From CAZDVQ01 sp964508975 (GTDB lineage: Bacteria > Bacteroidota > Bacteroidia > Chitinophagales > Saprospiraceae): a DNA stretch of 64,000 nt. Made by a program: the position numbers and the translations under genes. The stretch is from assembly GCA_964508975.1 (NCBI GenBank), contig CAZDVQ010000007.1, forward strand, positions 41,497 to 105,496, read 5' to 3'. Shown piece after piece: positions 33,912-41,919 of the stretch (position 1 is the first letter of the stretch; the number at the start of each line of letters is the position of its first letter). The notes beneath the pieces were generated by a model. It did not search any database. It was given only the letters and a program-made list of their open reading frames with translations, and was not told the origin of the DNA.

Positions 33912-34708
33912 GCGTCCTCCTCGTTGTCGTAAATTCTTACAGAAAAAGGAGCTTCGCGATAAAAAACAAGCTCGTAGTTAATCTCTGCACCTTCTTTAGA
34001 GGCTAACCAGGGGATATCCTTGTGTGAGTAATTACTGATGCTGGCGGCGGACCAGTCGCTCATTTGTTCTACAACCCTATCGATGACCTGCATTTCACTC
34101 GCTTTGAGCAGTTGCAGGTCGGCCTTTTCGAGTGGAATATACCGCGTTTGCATAAAGCCGTGGTAATTCGTTTTTATCCTTTGAATATGGCCTGTGTTTA
34201 TCATTTGTTGAACAACAGCATCGAATTTTTTGGGTACCGGCCCGAAGGGTAGTTTTCTGTATTTAGCACCAGTAAGATGCTCTTCGTAAAGCTCATAGTA
34301 GTTAAAATCTACAAAATAGAGGAGTTTGTAGATGACTGTTTCACCGACATTGGGTTTCCCTGCACATTTTTCAAGGATATATAGCAACACATTTTTGAAT
34401 TTGTCAATATGCAGCGTAGGTATAGAAATACGCTCTTCAATTTGAGGTGCAGGGCCTTGGGAATTAGGTGACTCTACAGCGGATGGGTTAAAATCGGGAG
34501 CGATGAACTCATCTAAAGAAAAATTCAAAACATGTGCAATCCGTTGTAATTCAAAAATATCAATACCGCGATTACCTTGCTCGATTTGGGTAAGCGCCGT
34601 TCTGGGTAAATTTGTCTGTTGTGCCAGGTCAGCCTGGGACAAACCTTTCAACTTGCGCAGCACCGCAATGCGTTGACCAACTTGTTGAGGGGAAAGGGTT
34701 TGGAACAT
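33908..34708 (-). CDS. HTH-Panacea (DUF4065) antitoxin
   Basis: The 266-residue protein has an N-terminal XRE-type HTH (about 8-65: IAVLRKLKGLSQADLAQQT, then LTQIEQGNRGIDIFELQ) and a C-terminal Panacea/SocA-like DUF4065 domain (about 95-240: DKFKNVLLYILEKC, TVIYKLLYFVDFNYYELYE, YRKLPFGPVPKKFDAVV, IDRVVEQMSDWSAASISNYSHKD). Panacea domains are known to neutralise many unrelated toxins, and the HTH probably binds the operon promoter. It overlaps the toxin start by 4 bases. No other defence gene is near. The inference rests on domain reading. Confidence 0.82.
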   Translation of the reverse strand: MFQTLSPQQVGQRIAVLRKLKGLSQADLAQQTNLPRTALTQIEQGNRGIDIFELQRIAHVLNFSLDEFIAPDFNPSAVESPNSQGPAPQIEERISIPTLHIDKFKNVLLYILEKCAGKPNVGETVIYKLLYFVDFNYYELYEEHLTGAKYRKLPFGPVPKKFDAVVQQMINTGHIQRIKTNYHGFMQTRYIPLEKADLQLLKASEMQVIDRVVEQMSDWSAASISNYSHKDIPWLASKEGAEINYELVFYREAPFSVRIYDNEEDA

Positions 34709-34812
34709 TGGGATTAAATTTGGGTAGCACTATAAACAAGAGGTCAAAATTAATAAAAGTTCTAAATGCGAACAAATGAATGTTCATTTTTTAGACTATT
34801 TATAATTATTAC

Positions 34813-34947
34813 GGCAGGGGAAGCCCGTAAAAATATCCCTGCGCGAGGTGGGTGGAAGGCCGCGCGTAGCGCGGGTGCGCAACGCGCACGGAGCGATCAG
34901 CGAACCCTGGAACACACCGACGGCGCAATGCGCCGACGCGCCCAAAA
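34813..34947 (-). repeat. GC-rich modular repeat, copy 11
   Basis: Reverse orientation. On the minus strand: TTTGGGCGCG, CGGCGCATTGCGCCG, core AGGGTTCGCTGATCGCTCCG, GTGCGCGTTGCGCAC, then CGCGCTACGCGCGG. Its tail end faces the antitoxin start; together with the following tract it fills the centre of 34709-35127. Confidence 0.75.
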
Positions 34948-34993
34948 ATGAATAAATGATGAAATGATAATTGAATAAATGATGCAATGAGCA
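34946..34993. repeat. ATGATGAAATG periodic tract
   Basis: AATGAATAAATGATGAAATG and ATTGAATAAATGATGCAATG abut the head of copy 11. A related tract, inverted, abuts copy 15 at 47281-47310. Confidence 0.65.
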
Positions 34994-35029
34994 TCGAGTA
35001 AATGACTTTAAAATGCCGTGTTGATTTTG

Positions 35030-35074
35030 AGTACTCGGGGAAAATTATTTAATCGTAAAAATCAGCCGAGTACT
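35030..35074. promoter_or_regulatory. Inverted repeat upstream of cyanophycinase
   Basis: AGTACTCGG (35030-35038) and CCGAGTACT (35066-35074) are perfect 9-base arms separated by 27 bases, and AAAATCA also complements TGATTTT just upstream. It lies 54 bases before the cphB ATG and may be an operator; no regulator is identified. Confidence 0.4.
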
Positions 35075-35127
35075 TATTGAATTAATTGTAAAATAATCGT
35101 GAATTTTGCCGCCTGAAACTTCAACAC

Positions 35128-35988
35128 ATGGCCTACAATACTATCAAGGGTACACTGATACCTATCGGGGGGAATGAAGACAAAGGGCTGAAGCCCAAAA
35201 CCTTAAAAACCTTCCTAGGTAAAGGTATTTTGCACCACGTGTTACGCGAAAGCGGTGGGCCAGGTGCTAAAATGGTGGTTATACCTACTGCCTCAAAGAT
35301 ACCGGAAGAAGTAGGCCAGAACTACATTGACGCCTTTAAACTGCTGGGCTGCGAGGACGTGACGGTGCTGGATATTCGCCGCAAGAGTCAATCAGACAGC
35401 AAGGAAATGCTCAAGCATATCGAGGAAGCCAACGGTGTGATGTTCTCTGGAGGCAACCAGGCACGCATCAGTAGCATTATTGGAGGCACCAAGATGCACG
35501 ATTTGTTGCAGGAGCGTTTTACGAAAGAAAACTTTGTGATTGCCGGTACTAGTGCCGGTGCTATGGCCATGGCTCAGGAGATGATTGCCGGGGGAAGTAG
35601 CTCGGAATCGTTGGTGAAGGGTGCCGTACAGATGAGCAACGGATTGGCACTTATCCCGAAACTGATTATAGACACACACTTTGTACGCCGCGGTAGATTT
35701 GGTCGTTTGGCAGAAGCGGTAGCCGCTTTTCCTGAGACGATTGGCATTGGTCTAGCTGAGGACACCGGTGTGATCATCAAGAGCAACAACGAGTTCACGG
35801 TGATTGGTGCGGGCTTGGTGATGATTTTAGACCCTAGCCGCATGGCACATAATAACCATGCGGTGTTGAGAAAGGGCACACCGATGTCGTTATCGAACCT
35901 GGTGACCCACATTTTGGCCAACGGCGACAAGTTCATGCTCGACAAGCGGAGTATCAAGGTACTGCCGTTGTTGGATGATTTTGTGTAG
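35128..35988 (+). CDS. cphB: Cyanophycinase-like serine peptidase (S51)
   Basis: Cyanophycinase cuts the storage polymer multi-L-arginyl-poly-L-aspartate to beta-Asp-Arg dipeptides. The 286 residues match the family: LIPIGGNEDKG at the start, VVIPTASKIPEEVG, ANGVMFSGGNQARI, the nucleophile Ser in AGTSAGAMAM, and IDTHFVRRGRFGRLAEAV plus IGIGLAEDTGVI. There is no signal peptide, so the enzyme is probably cytoplasmic. It faces, with stops 4 bases apart, an isoaspartyl peptidase gene whose product could finish the dipeptides. No cyanophycin synthetase is in the window, so the true substrate is open. Confidence 0.88.
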   Translation: MAYNTIKGTLIPIGGNEDKGLKPKTLKTFLGKGILHHVLRESGGPGAKMVVIPTASKIPEEVGQNYIDAFKLLGCEDVTVLDIRRKSQSDSKEMLKHIEEANGVMFSGGNQARISSIIGGTKMHDLLQERFTKENFVIAGTSAGAMAMAQEMIAGGSSSESLVKGAVQMSNGLALIPKLIIDTHFVRRGRFGRLAEAVAAFPETIGIGLAEDTGVIIKSNNEFTVIGAGLVMILDPSRMAHNNHAVLRKGTPMSLSNLVTHILANGDKFMLDKRSIKVLPLLDDFV

Positions 35989-35992
35989 GAAA

Positions 35993-36919
35993 TTACTGAT
36001 AAATCGCCACAAAGTCAGTCCCATCTGATGATTTAGCCCCGCGGTACATGCCTTCGGTATTGAAGCTCAGGCAGATATTGCCTTGAGGGTCGACGGCTAT
36101 GAGGCCACCGTCGCCACCGATGTCGAGCAGGCGTTTATGTACCACTTCCTGGCAGGCATCGGCTAGGCTGAGGCCTTTGTATTCCATCAAGCAGCTTACA
36201 TCGTATGCCACAACGGCGCGGATAAAAAACTCGCCGCTACCAGTACATGAAACGGCGCAGGTGCTGTTATTGGCGTAGTTCCCGGCGCCAATCATGGGAC
36301 TATCGCCTACACGACCAAATTTTTTGTTGGTCATACCTCCGGTCGAAGTGGCTGCTGCAATATTGCCGTGCTGATCGAGGGCTACGGCACCAACGGTACC
36401 AAATTTTTCGTCTTTTTTAACGCTGTGGTCGAGTTGTGTATGCTCGGTACCGCGTACGGACAGCCATTGTTGGTAGCGGAATTCGTCGTAAAAATAATCT
36501 TCGGATTCAAAGGTACAGCCTTGAGCACGGGCAAAGGTCTCGGCGCCAGCGCCAGCGAGGAAAACATGGCCGGAGCGCTCCATGACTAGGCGGGCCAAGC
36601 TTACCGGATTGCGTACACCCCGCACCATCGACACTGCGCCGGCTTCAAGCGTTTGGCCATCCATGATAGAAGCATCAAGCTCGTGGGTACCCTCAGCAGT
36701 GAATACAGCACCACGTCCAGCGTTGAAAAGCGGCGTGTCTTCTAGTTCACGTACAGCAGCTTCCACAGCATCGAGGGCAGATGCGCCAGCTTCCAGCAGG
36801 GCATATCCTTTTTGGAGGGCGTTATTTAGGGCTTGGCGGTAAGCCAGTTCTTGTTCAGGGTTAAGGCTGCCTTTAGGTATGGTACCGGCTCCGCCGTGTA
36901 TAGCTATCGAGATGGGCAT
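35993..36919 (-). CDS. iaaA: Isoaspartyl peptidase/L-asparaginase (plant type)
   Basis: This Ntn-hydrolase hydrolyses beta-aspartyl dipeptides and L-asparagine. The 308-residue proenzyme is expected to cleave itself before Thr175 in KFGTVGAVALD, making that Thr the nucleophile. Other signatures are the N-terminal IAIHGGAGTIPKG, GASALDAVEAAVRELEDTPLFNAGRGAVF, TSTGGMTNKKFGRVGDSPM and CTGSGEFFIRAV. No signal peptide is seen. It is convergent with cphB, 4 bases apart, and could take that enzyme's beta-Asp-Arg product; the link is inferred from position and chemistry. Confidence 0.93.
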   Translation of the reverse strand: MPISIAIHGGAGTIPKGSLNPEQELAYRQALNNALQKGYALLEAGASALDAVEAAVRELEDTPLFNAGRGAVFTAEGTHELDASIMDGQTLEAGAVSMVRGVRNPVSLARLVMERSGHVFLAGAGAETFARAQGCTFESEDYFYDEFRYQQWLSVRGTEHTQLDHSVKKDEKFGTVGAVALDQHGNIAAATSTGGMTNKKFGRVGDSPMIGAGNYANNSTCAVSCTGSGEFFIRAVVAYDVSCLMEYKGLSLADACQEVVHKRLLDIGGDGGLIAVDPQGNICLSFNTEGMYRGAKSSDGTDFVAIYQ

Positions 36920-37103
36920 GGGGATTATAATTTGCGGTAAAAGTAGCTAAAATTACATACATACCAATGCAGGTCAACATCAATAAACAATCTAAAAAAT
37001 GATACTTAAACCATTGATAAATAGGGCATAAAGGTTAAAAATGGATAGATTCGAACCTGAATATCCGCTATAAATATGTAATAACTTGGCAGAAGTTTCC
37101 ACA

Positions 37104-37111
37104 TAGTTTTG
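37104..37111 (+). promoter_or_regulatory. -7 box TAGTTTTG for the Rpn-like gene
   Basis: TAGTTTTG fits TAnnTTTG with TTGG at 37086 about 14 bases before it. It would put the ATG at 37116 very close to the transcription start, so the leader would be extremely short. Confidence 0.4.
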
Positions 37112-37115
37112 CAGC

Positions 37116-38304
37116 ATGCAATACGCCAACCCACTATACGACCATGCCTTCAAGTACTTGATGCTAAACAATAAGTTAGCAAAGAAGGCGCTATCCACCA
37201 TTTTAGGAAAAAAGGTAAAATCCTTGGTGCTAGAACAACAGGAAATAGTCCTAGAGTCTAACATTTTAGGATTTGATGTTTTCCGACTTGATTTCAAGGC
37301 AACCATAGTGCATGAAGATGGAAGGCAGGAACGAGTACTCATAGAGCTTCAAAAATCGAAGAAAACTGGCGATTTAGAGCGGTTTAGGAAATACATAAGC
37401 ACGAGCTACGCACAGTCAAGTAGTGAGGTAGATGAAGATGAACAAGCATTGATGAACCCATTGCCCGTTATCTTGGTTTATATATTTGGGTTTGATTTAC
37501 CCGAAATAGAGTCGATGGCTGTAAAAATCGGTAAAAAAGTAGTAGATTTGTCGAGCCATCAACAACTTGACATTCAGAGCGACTTCATAGATGCCGTTAC
37601 ACACGACTGTATTATTCTACAAGTAAAGCGGGTACCTCCAGAGCCTAAAACCTTGATAGAGCAATTCCTAAGCCTTTTTGACCAGTCGAACGTAACACCA
37701 GAGAAGCGTTACATTCTGGAAGTTGATGAAACAAAAATTCCCAACCCATTCATGGATATGGTTACACATTTGAAAAAACCACTGCTGGATAAAGAATACC
37801 AACGCAAACTAGAGCTAGAACAAGAGCTAGACAATATGCTATTGCAACAAATTAGACAAGTGGAGCAAGCCAATGATAAATTGGAGGCAGTCTCCAGAAA
37901 AGCAGAAGCAGCTGAACTTAAATTAGAGGAAGCAATTCGCATGAGAGAGGAGGAAATTCGCATGAAGGAAGAAGAACGCCGCATGAAGGAAGAAGAACGC
38001 CGCATGAAGGAAGAAGAACGCCGCATGAAGGAAGNNNNNNNNNNNNNNNNNNNNNNNNNNNNNNNNNNNNNNNNNNNNNNNNNNNNNNNNNNNNNNNNNN
38101 NNNNNNNNNNNNNNNNNNNNNNNNNNNNNNNNNNAAGAACAAAAATTAAAAGAAGAAGCCATCTTAAAAGCTAAAGCGGCCAATGCTATACTTCAAACAG
38201 TTATTCATGGACTCCGACAACAAGGGTTAGCATCATCGGCTATCATTGCTTTACTCAACATAAGCCCGGAACAACTTGACGCAATCGAGGGCAATGAAAT
38301 TTAA
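37116..38304 (+). CDS. Rpn/PD-(D/E)XK nuclease-family protein with heptad repeats, broken by an assembly gap
   Basis: The N-terminal region (about 1-160) looks like the Rpn/PD-(D/E)XK transposase-like nucleases: NPLYDHAFKYLMLNNKLAK, RLDFKATIV and VLIELQKSKKTGD giving the D...ExQ type motif, then RFRKYISTSYAQS. A charged helical tail follows, ending in tandem 21-base units encoding MKEEERR. The 100 N at 38035-38134 interrupt it. After the gap the frame is shifted by one, but reading EQKLKEEAILKAKAANAIL to a TAA at 38302-38304 gives a normal C terminus (SAIIALLNISPEQLDAI). The gap is therefore of unknown length and the gene is probably intact. Confidence 0.75.
37969..38034 (+). repeat. Tandem 21-base repeat encoding MKEEERR
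   Basis: Three near-identical units of CGCATGAAGGAAGAAGAACG type precede the N run, and more may be collapsed in the gap. Each unit is exactly one coiled-coil heptad. Confidence 0.85.
38035..38134. other. Assembly gap, 100 N
   Basis: Exactly 100 N, a conventional placeholder for a join of unknown length. It falls inside the heptad repeat, the probable cause. Confidence 0.98.
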
Positions 38305-38312
38305 TTAGCTCC

Positions 38313-38924
38313 ATGTACTTCATCAAGACCCCTTGGCTACTCCGAACCATATTTAAACAATTGCTCTGGCGCTTACCAAACCAAGGGAATACGATATACC
38401 TTACCTTCGACGATGGCCCCATCCCTGGTGTGACACCTTGGGTACTGGACACCCTGGCCCAGCACCAAGCCAAGGCTACGTTTTTTTGCGTGGGCGAGAA
38501 TGTAACTAAGCACCCTCTTATTTATCAGGATGTGCTTGCTGCCGGGCACAGCGTGGGCAATCACACTTATAATCATCTTAACGGTTGGAAAACCCCTACC
38601 GATGACTACCTAGAAAATGTAGCGCTTTGCGCCAAAGCGCTTAACAGCAATCTCTTTAGGCCCCCCTATGGAAAGCTAAGCCCTACACAGTTAATGGCAT
38701 TACAAAAAAACTATCACATTGTCATGTGGGATGTATTGAGCGCCGATTTTGACCAAAGCATTCGGCCTGAACAATGTTTACAAAATGTGTTGACACACAC
38801 GCAAGCTGGTTCTATCGTTGTGCTGCACGACAGCCTAAAGGCCGAAATTAACCTACGTTATATATTGCCCAGGTTGCTGGAGCATTTTGGCAAGCAGGGT
38901 TATACCTTTGCCGCATTACCCTAA
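38313..38924 (+). CDS. Polysaccharide deacetylase (NodB-type)
   Basis: A carbohydrate esterase family 4 enzyme of 203 residues. Motifs in order: YLTFDDGPIPGVTPWVLD (catalytic Asp and metal Asp), HSVGNHTYNH with the two metal His, FRPPYGKLS, MWDVLSADFD and SIVVLHDSLKAE with the catalytic His. All are intact. The N-terminal hydrophobic WLLRTIFKQLLWRLP may be a membrane or signal anchor. The substrate could be N-acetylglucosamine in peptidoglycan or a surface polysaccharide. It begins 8 bases after the Rpn-like stop; co-transcription is possible. The GAGTATGTTTGG word directly follows its stop. Confidence 0.9.
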   Translation: MYFIKTPWLLRTIFKQLLWRLPNQGNTIYLTFDDGPIPGVTPWVLDTLAQHQAKATFFCVGENVTKHPLIYQDVLAAGHSVGNHTYNHLNGWKTPTDDYLENVALCAKALNSNLFRPPYGKLSPTQLMALQKNYHIVMWDVLSADFDQSIRPEQCLQNVLTHTQAGSIVVLHDSLKAEINLRYILPRLLEHFGKQGYTFAALP

Positions 38925-38936
38925 GAGTATGTTTGG
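38925..38936 (+). repeat. GAGTATGTTTGG word, copy 4
   Basis: Directly follows the TAA stop of the deacetylase gene, as copy 1 follows its gene. No GC-rich repeat is attached here. Confidence 0.6.
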
Positions 38937-39010
38937 ATTTTGGGTTAGCGTATGTTTCTATTGCGTAACTTCGCGCTCCGAAAGCAATTCAACATTTTCA
39001 AAAGCAAGGC

Positions 39011-40873
39011 ATGTTTCCAGAATACGATGTAATAGTGGTAGGTGCAGGGCACGCCGGTAATGAAGCCGCTGTTGCCGCTGCCAATATGGGTTCTAAAGTT
39101 ATACTGGTGACCATGAACATGGAGGTCATCGGTAAAATGTCGTGCAACCCGGCCATGGGTGGCGTGGCCAAAGGTCAAATTGTTCGCGAAATCGACGCAC
39201 TCAACGGCTATTCTGGTATCGTGACCGACCATACCATGGTGCAGTTCCGCATCTTGAACCGCTCAAAAGGACCAGCCATGTGGAGCCCAAGGGCACAGAG
39301 CGACCGTATGCTATTTGCCAACAAATGGCGTGAAATGCTGGAAGCACACCCCAATATCGATTTCTGGCAGGAGATGGTCTCGGGTATCGTGGTTAAAAAT
39401 GGTAAAGTTTGCGGTGTGCGCACGGCACTCGGGCTCGAAATCCCTGGCAAGGCCGTTATCCTCACCTCTGGCACTTTCCTAAATGGCCTGATACATATCG
39501 GCGAGAAAAACTTTGGTGGTGGCCGTGCCGGTGAAGCCCGCGCCACGGGCATTACTGAGCAATTGGTTGAACTTGGTTTTGAAGCTGGCCGGATGAAAAC
39601 GGGCACCCCCCCACGCGTGGATGCCCGAAGCCTTGATTTCAGCAAAATGGAATTGCAAGAAGGCGACTCAGAACCCGGCAAATTCTCATACACCGATACC
39701 CCTACCCTACAGCGACAACTACCCTGCTACGTGGCCTATACCTCTGAAGCTGTTCATGATATTTTGCGTACGGGCTTCGACCGTTCGCCGATGTTCAACG
39801 GCCGAATTCAAGGCCAAGGCCCTCGGTACTGCCCATCTATCGAGGATAAAATCAACCGTTTTGCAGATAAAGACCGCCACCAACTTTTCGTTGAACCCGA
39901 AGGCTGGAACACCGTGGAAATGTACATCAACGGATTCTCGAGCTCACTACCGGAAGACGTCCAGTACAAGGCCCTCAAAACTATCCCCGGCTTTGAAAAC
40001 GTGAAGATGTTCCGCCCAGGTTATGCCATCGAGTATGATTACTTCCCGCCAACCCAGCTACAGTTGAGCCTTGAAACCCGACTGGTGAAAAACCTCTTTT
40101 TCGCAGGCCAAATTAACGGCACCACGGGGTATGAGGAAGCCGCTTGCCAGGGCTTAATCGCAGGCATAAACGCCCACCTCGCCATCCACGAGGAAGAACC
40201 TTTCATCATTAAACGGAGCGAAGGTTACATCGGTGTGCTCATCGACGACCTCGTGAACAAGGGCACCAAAGAGCCATACCGCATGTTTACTTCTAGGGCC
40301 GAGTACCGCATATTACTGCGCCAAGACAATGCCGACATGCGACTGACCCCACTAGCCGAAAAACTAGGTATGGATGTACATGAACGCATGGAACGGGTAC
40401 GCTTTAAAGAGCAGGCCATCAAAGATATTGAACAGTTTTGCAAAGAAACCAGCGTGAGCCCTGAAGATGTCAACAACTTCTTGGAACAGGCAGATTCTTC
40501 TCCCATCAAGCAAAAAATAAAGCTGCACAACCTGGTATTACGACCACATATCGGCATCAAAGACATCGCCGAGGCATTCCCACCCTTGAAGCAATTCTTG
40601 GAACGCTACGACGACGAATGCAGCATGATAGCCGAGGTACAGATGAAATATGAAGGCTATATCGAGCGAGAAGAAGAAATGGCCGAAAAGCTAAACCGAC
40701 TCGAAGCCGTGCATCTCCACGAGGATTTCGATTACCACAACATTGGTGGTTTATCGGCTGAGGGCAAGGAAAAATTAAGTCGCATTAAGCCGCGCACCAT
40801 AGGCCAAGCCAGTCGTATCAGCGGGGTTTCACCCTCCGATATTTCAATCCTGCTGGTGCATTTGGGCCGCTAG
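39011..40873 (+). CDS. mnmG: tRNA uridine-5-carboxymethylaminomethyl modification enzyme MnmG (GidA)
   Basis: With MnmE, MnmG adds the carboxymethylaminomethyl group at U34 of certain tRNAs, using FAD. The 620 residues match the family. Signatures are the FAD-binding VVGAGHAGNEAAVAAAN, NPAMGGVAKGQIVREIDAL, SGTFLNGLIHIGEKNFGGGRAGE, KTGTPPRVD, FAGQINGTTGYEEAACQGL and FTSRAEYRILLRQDNADMRLT. The C-terminal helical domain binds MnmE and tRNA. mnmE is not in the window. The minus-strand gene ending at 40874 abuts its stop. Confidence 0.97.
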   Translation: MFPEYDVIVVGAGHAGNEAAVAAANMGSKVILVTMNMEVIGKMSCNPAMGGVAKGQIVREIDALNGYSGIVTDHTMVQFRILNRSKGPAMWSPRAQSDRMLFANKWREMLEAHPNIDFWQEMVSGIVVKNGKVCGVRTALGLEIPGKAVILTSGTFLNGLIHIGEKNFGGGRAGEARATGITEQLVELGFEAGRMKTGTPPRVDARSLDFSKMELQEGDSEPGKFSYTDTPTLQRQLPCYVAYTSEAVHDILRTGFDRSPMFNGRIQGQGPRYCPSIEDKINRFADKDRHQLFVEPEGWNTVEMYINGFSSSLPEDVQYKALKTIPGFENVKMFRPGYAIEYDYFPPTQLQLSLETRLVKNLFFAGQINGTTGYEEAACQGLIAGINAHLAIHEEEPFIIKRSEGYIGVLIDDLVNKGTKEPYRMFTSRAEYRILLRQDNADMRLTPLAEKLGMDVHERMERVRFKEQAIKDIEQFCKETSVSPEDVNNFLEQADSSPIKQKIKLHNLVLRPHIGIKDIAEAFPPLKQFLERYDDECSMIAEVQMKYEGYIEREEEMAEKLNRLEAVHLHEDFDYHNIGGLSAEGKEKLSRIKPRTIGQASRISGVSPSDISILLVHLGR

Positions 40874-41215
40874 TTACAAAGCATCCACGTAGCGGATAAT
40901 GCGCTCAATTAAAAAAGTTTCCTGAGACTTTACCCCATGCTCGGGTACGGGTTTCAGCAGCTTCCAGTGCGGCCAGCCATCAGCGTCAATGCCTTCAAAA
41001 GCGTAAAAACCCTCGTCTTCCAGCAAGCGGCATACCGCTATGTGCATCAAATCCTGCTTTTCTTCCTTGCTCCAATCGTCCTTCATCACGCCTAGCTCGC
41101 GCAGGCCAATCAAGAACATAGTCCCTTGAAAATCAGGGAGTTTATCCAGTTGTAATATATCCTTGAGCTGCGTACGCACGCGTAACCACTCGAAATCTAG
41201 TTGCCAGGCTTCCAT
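40874..41215 (-). CDS. Conserved small protein of unknown function, next to mnmG
   Basis: I start at ATG 41215 (MEAWQLDFEWLRVRTQLKD); the longer frame runs through repeat copy 12 and has its composition. The 113 residues are soluble, acidic and aromatic: QLDKLPDFQGTMFLIGLREL, EEKQDLMHIAVCRLLEDEG and IDADGWPHWKLLKPVPE, with a His-Ile-Ala-Val patch. I do not recognise a family. It is convergent with mnmG with no spacing at the stops. The aromatic Trp-rich C terminus is unusual and could be an interaction surface; no function is claimed. Confidence 0.65.
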   Translation of the reverse strand: MEAWQLDFEWLRVRTQLKDILQLDKLPDFQGTMFLIGLRELGVMKDDWSKEEKQDLMHIAVCRLLEDEGFYAFEGIDADGWPHWKLLKPVPEHGVKSQETFLIERIIRYVDAL

Positions 41216-41275
41216 TTTATATGCTAGTTGAGCCACAAAGGTACAATAAACTAACGGGCAATTTGGCCTTCTCTT

Positions 41276-41415
41276 AGATGCATTTGGGCGTGCCCCTCGG
41301 CCATTGCATGGCCTTGGGTCGCTACGCTGCGCGGCTCGCTGGTCGCTCGGCCCCTTTGGGTCTGGCGCGTTGCGCCACCGCTCCGCATCGCTCACGCGGT
41401 TTTTTGCGCCGCTTT
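41276..41415 (+). repeat. GC-rich modular repeat, copy 12
   Basis: Head TTTGGGCGTGCCCC, hairpins GGCCATTGCATGGCC, GCGTTGCGCC, and a core variant GGTCGCTGGTCGCTC-like. It separates two divergent genes. Confidence 0.65.
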
Positions 41416-41463
41416 GTCACGCAATACTGTTTTTGCTTATCTTTACCGAATAAATACATCCTC

Positions 41464-41910
41464 ATGAGCGATCAAACGAATACCACAGCCCTCAGCTACA
41501 AAGAAACCGTGCTGGCCAGGTTTGAATACCACCGCAAGTTTTACAGCAACAGTAGCCGTGAACAAAAATCGAAATACCAACGCATCAAGTTGGTTCAGGT
41601 TATATTGGCTAGCGCCATACCAGCCTTGGTCACTTACCAAGACGCAAACGGCTATGTACGTATTGCAGCAATGGCAGCTGGTGTACTTATAGCCATACTA
41701 GAAGGTGCACAGCAGTTGTACCAACACCAAGAAAATTGGACAAAATACCGTAAAACGCAAGAGCGTATCAAACGCGAGCGGGCTTTATTTGATGCCGTGG
41801 CCTGGAAATATAACCTCCCCGACGAGAACGAAAGGCTTAAGCTGTTTGCCGAACGCATAGAAGAAATTGTTTCTTCTGAAACCGAGGAGTTTGGCCTAAA
41901 AAAGGAATAA
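41464..41910 (+). CDS. DUF4231 (SLATT-like) membrane protein
   Basis: I start at ATG 41464 (MSDQTNTTALSYKETVLAR) because the longer frame runs back through copy 12. The 148-residue protein has an N-terminal helix with RFEYHRKFYSNSSREQKSKYQ, two membrane helices at about 41-58 and 64-82 (LVQVILASAIPALVTY; RIAAMAAGVLIAILEGA) and a C-terminal helix rich in Glu/Arg (RKTQERIKRERALFDA, LFAERIEEIV). This is the DUF4231/SLATT pattern; some SLATT proteins are pore-forming effectors of nucleotide-activated defence systems. No sensor or cyclase is adjacent here, so a defence role is only a possibility. Confidence 0.75.
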   Translation: MSDQTNTTALSYKETVLARFEYHRKFYSNSSREQKSKYQRIKLVQVILASAIPALVTYQDANGYVRIAAMAAGVLIAILEGAQQLYQHQENWTKYRKTQERIKRERALFDAVAWKYNLPDENERLKLFAERIEEIVSSETEEFGLKKE

Positions 41911-41919
41911 GCCAAATAC

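Noticed and set aside
37045..37072. tRNA-like GATTCGAACC (GGTTCGAATC on the minus strand)
   Set aside because: The T-loop word is there, but the neighbouring bases do not form a T stem, and no anticodon or acceptor arm can be drawn. It is a small inverted repeat GGATA...TATCC.
38135..38174. Short C terminus RTKIKRRSHLKS after the N run
   Set aside because: It reads the wrong frame; the frame shifted by one gives a long helical C terminus to 38304, which fits the family. The 100 N is a placeholder.
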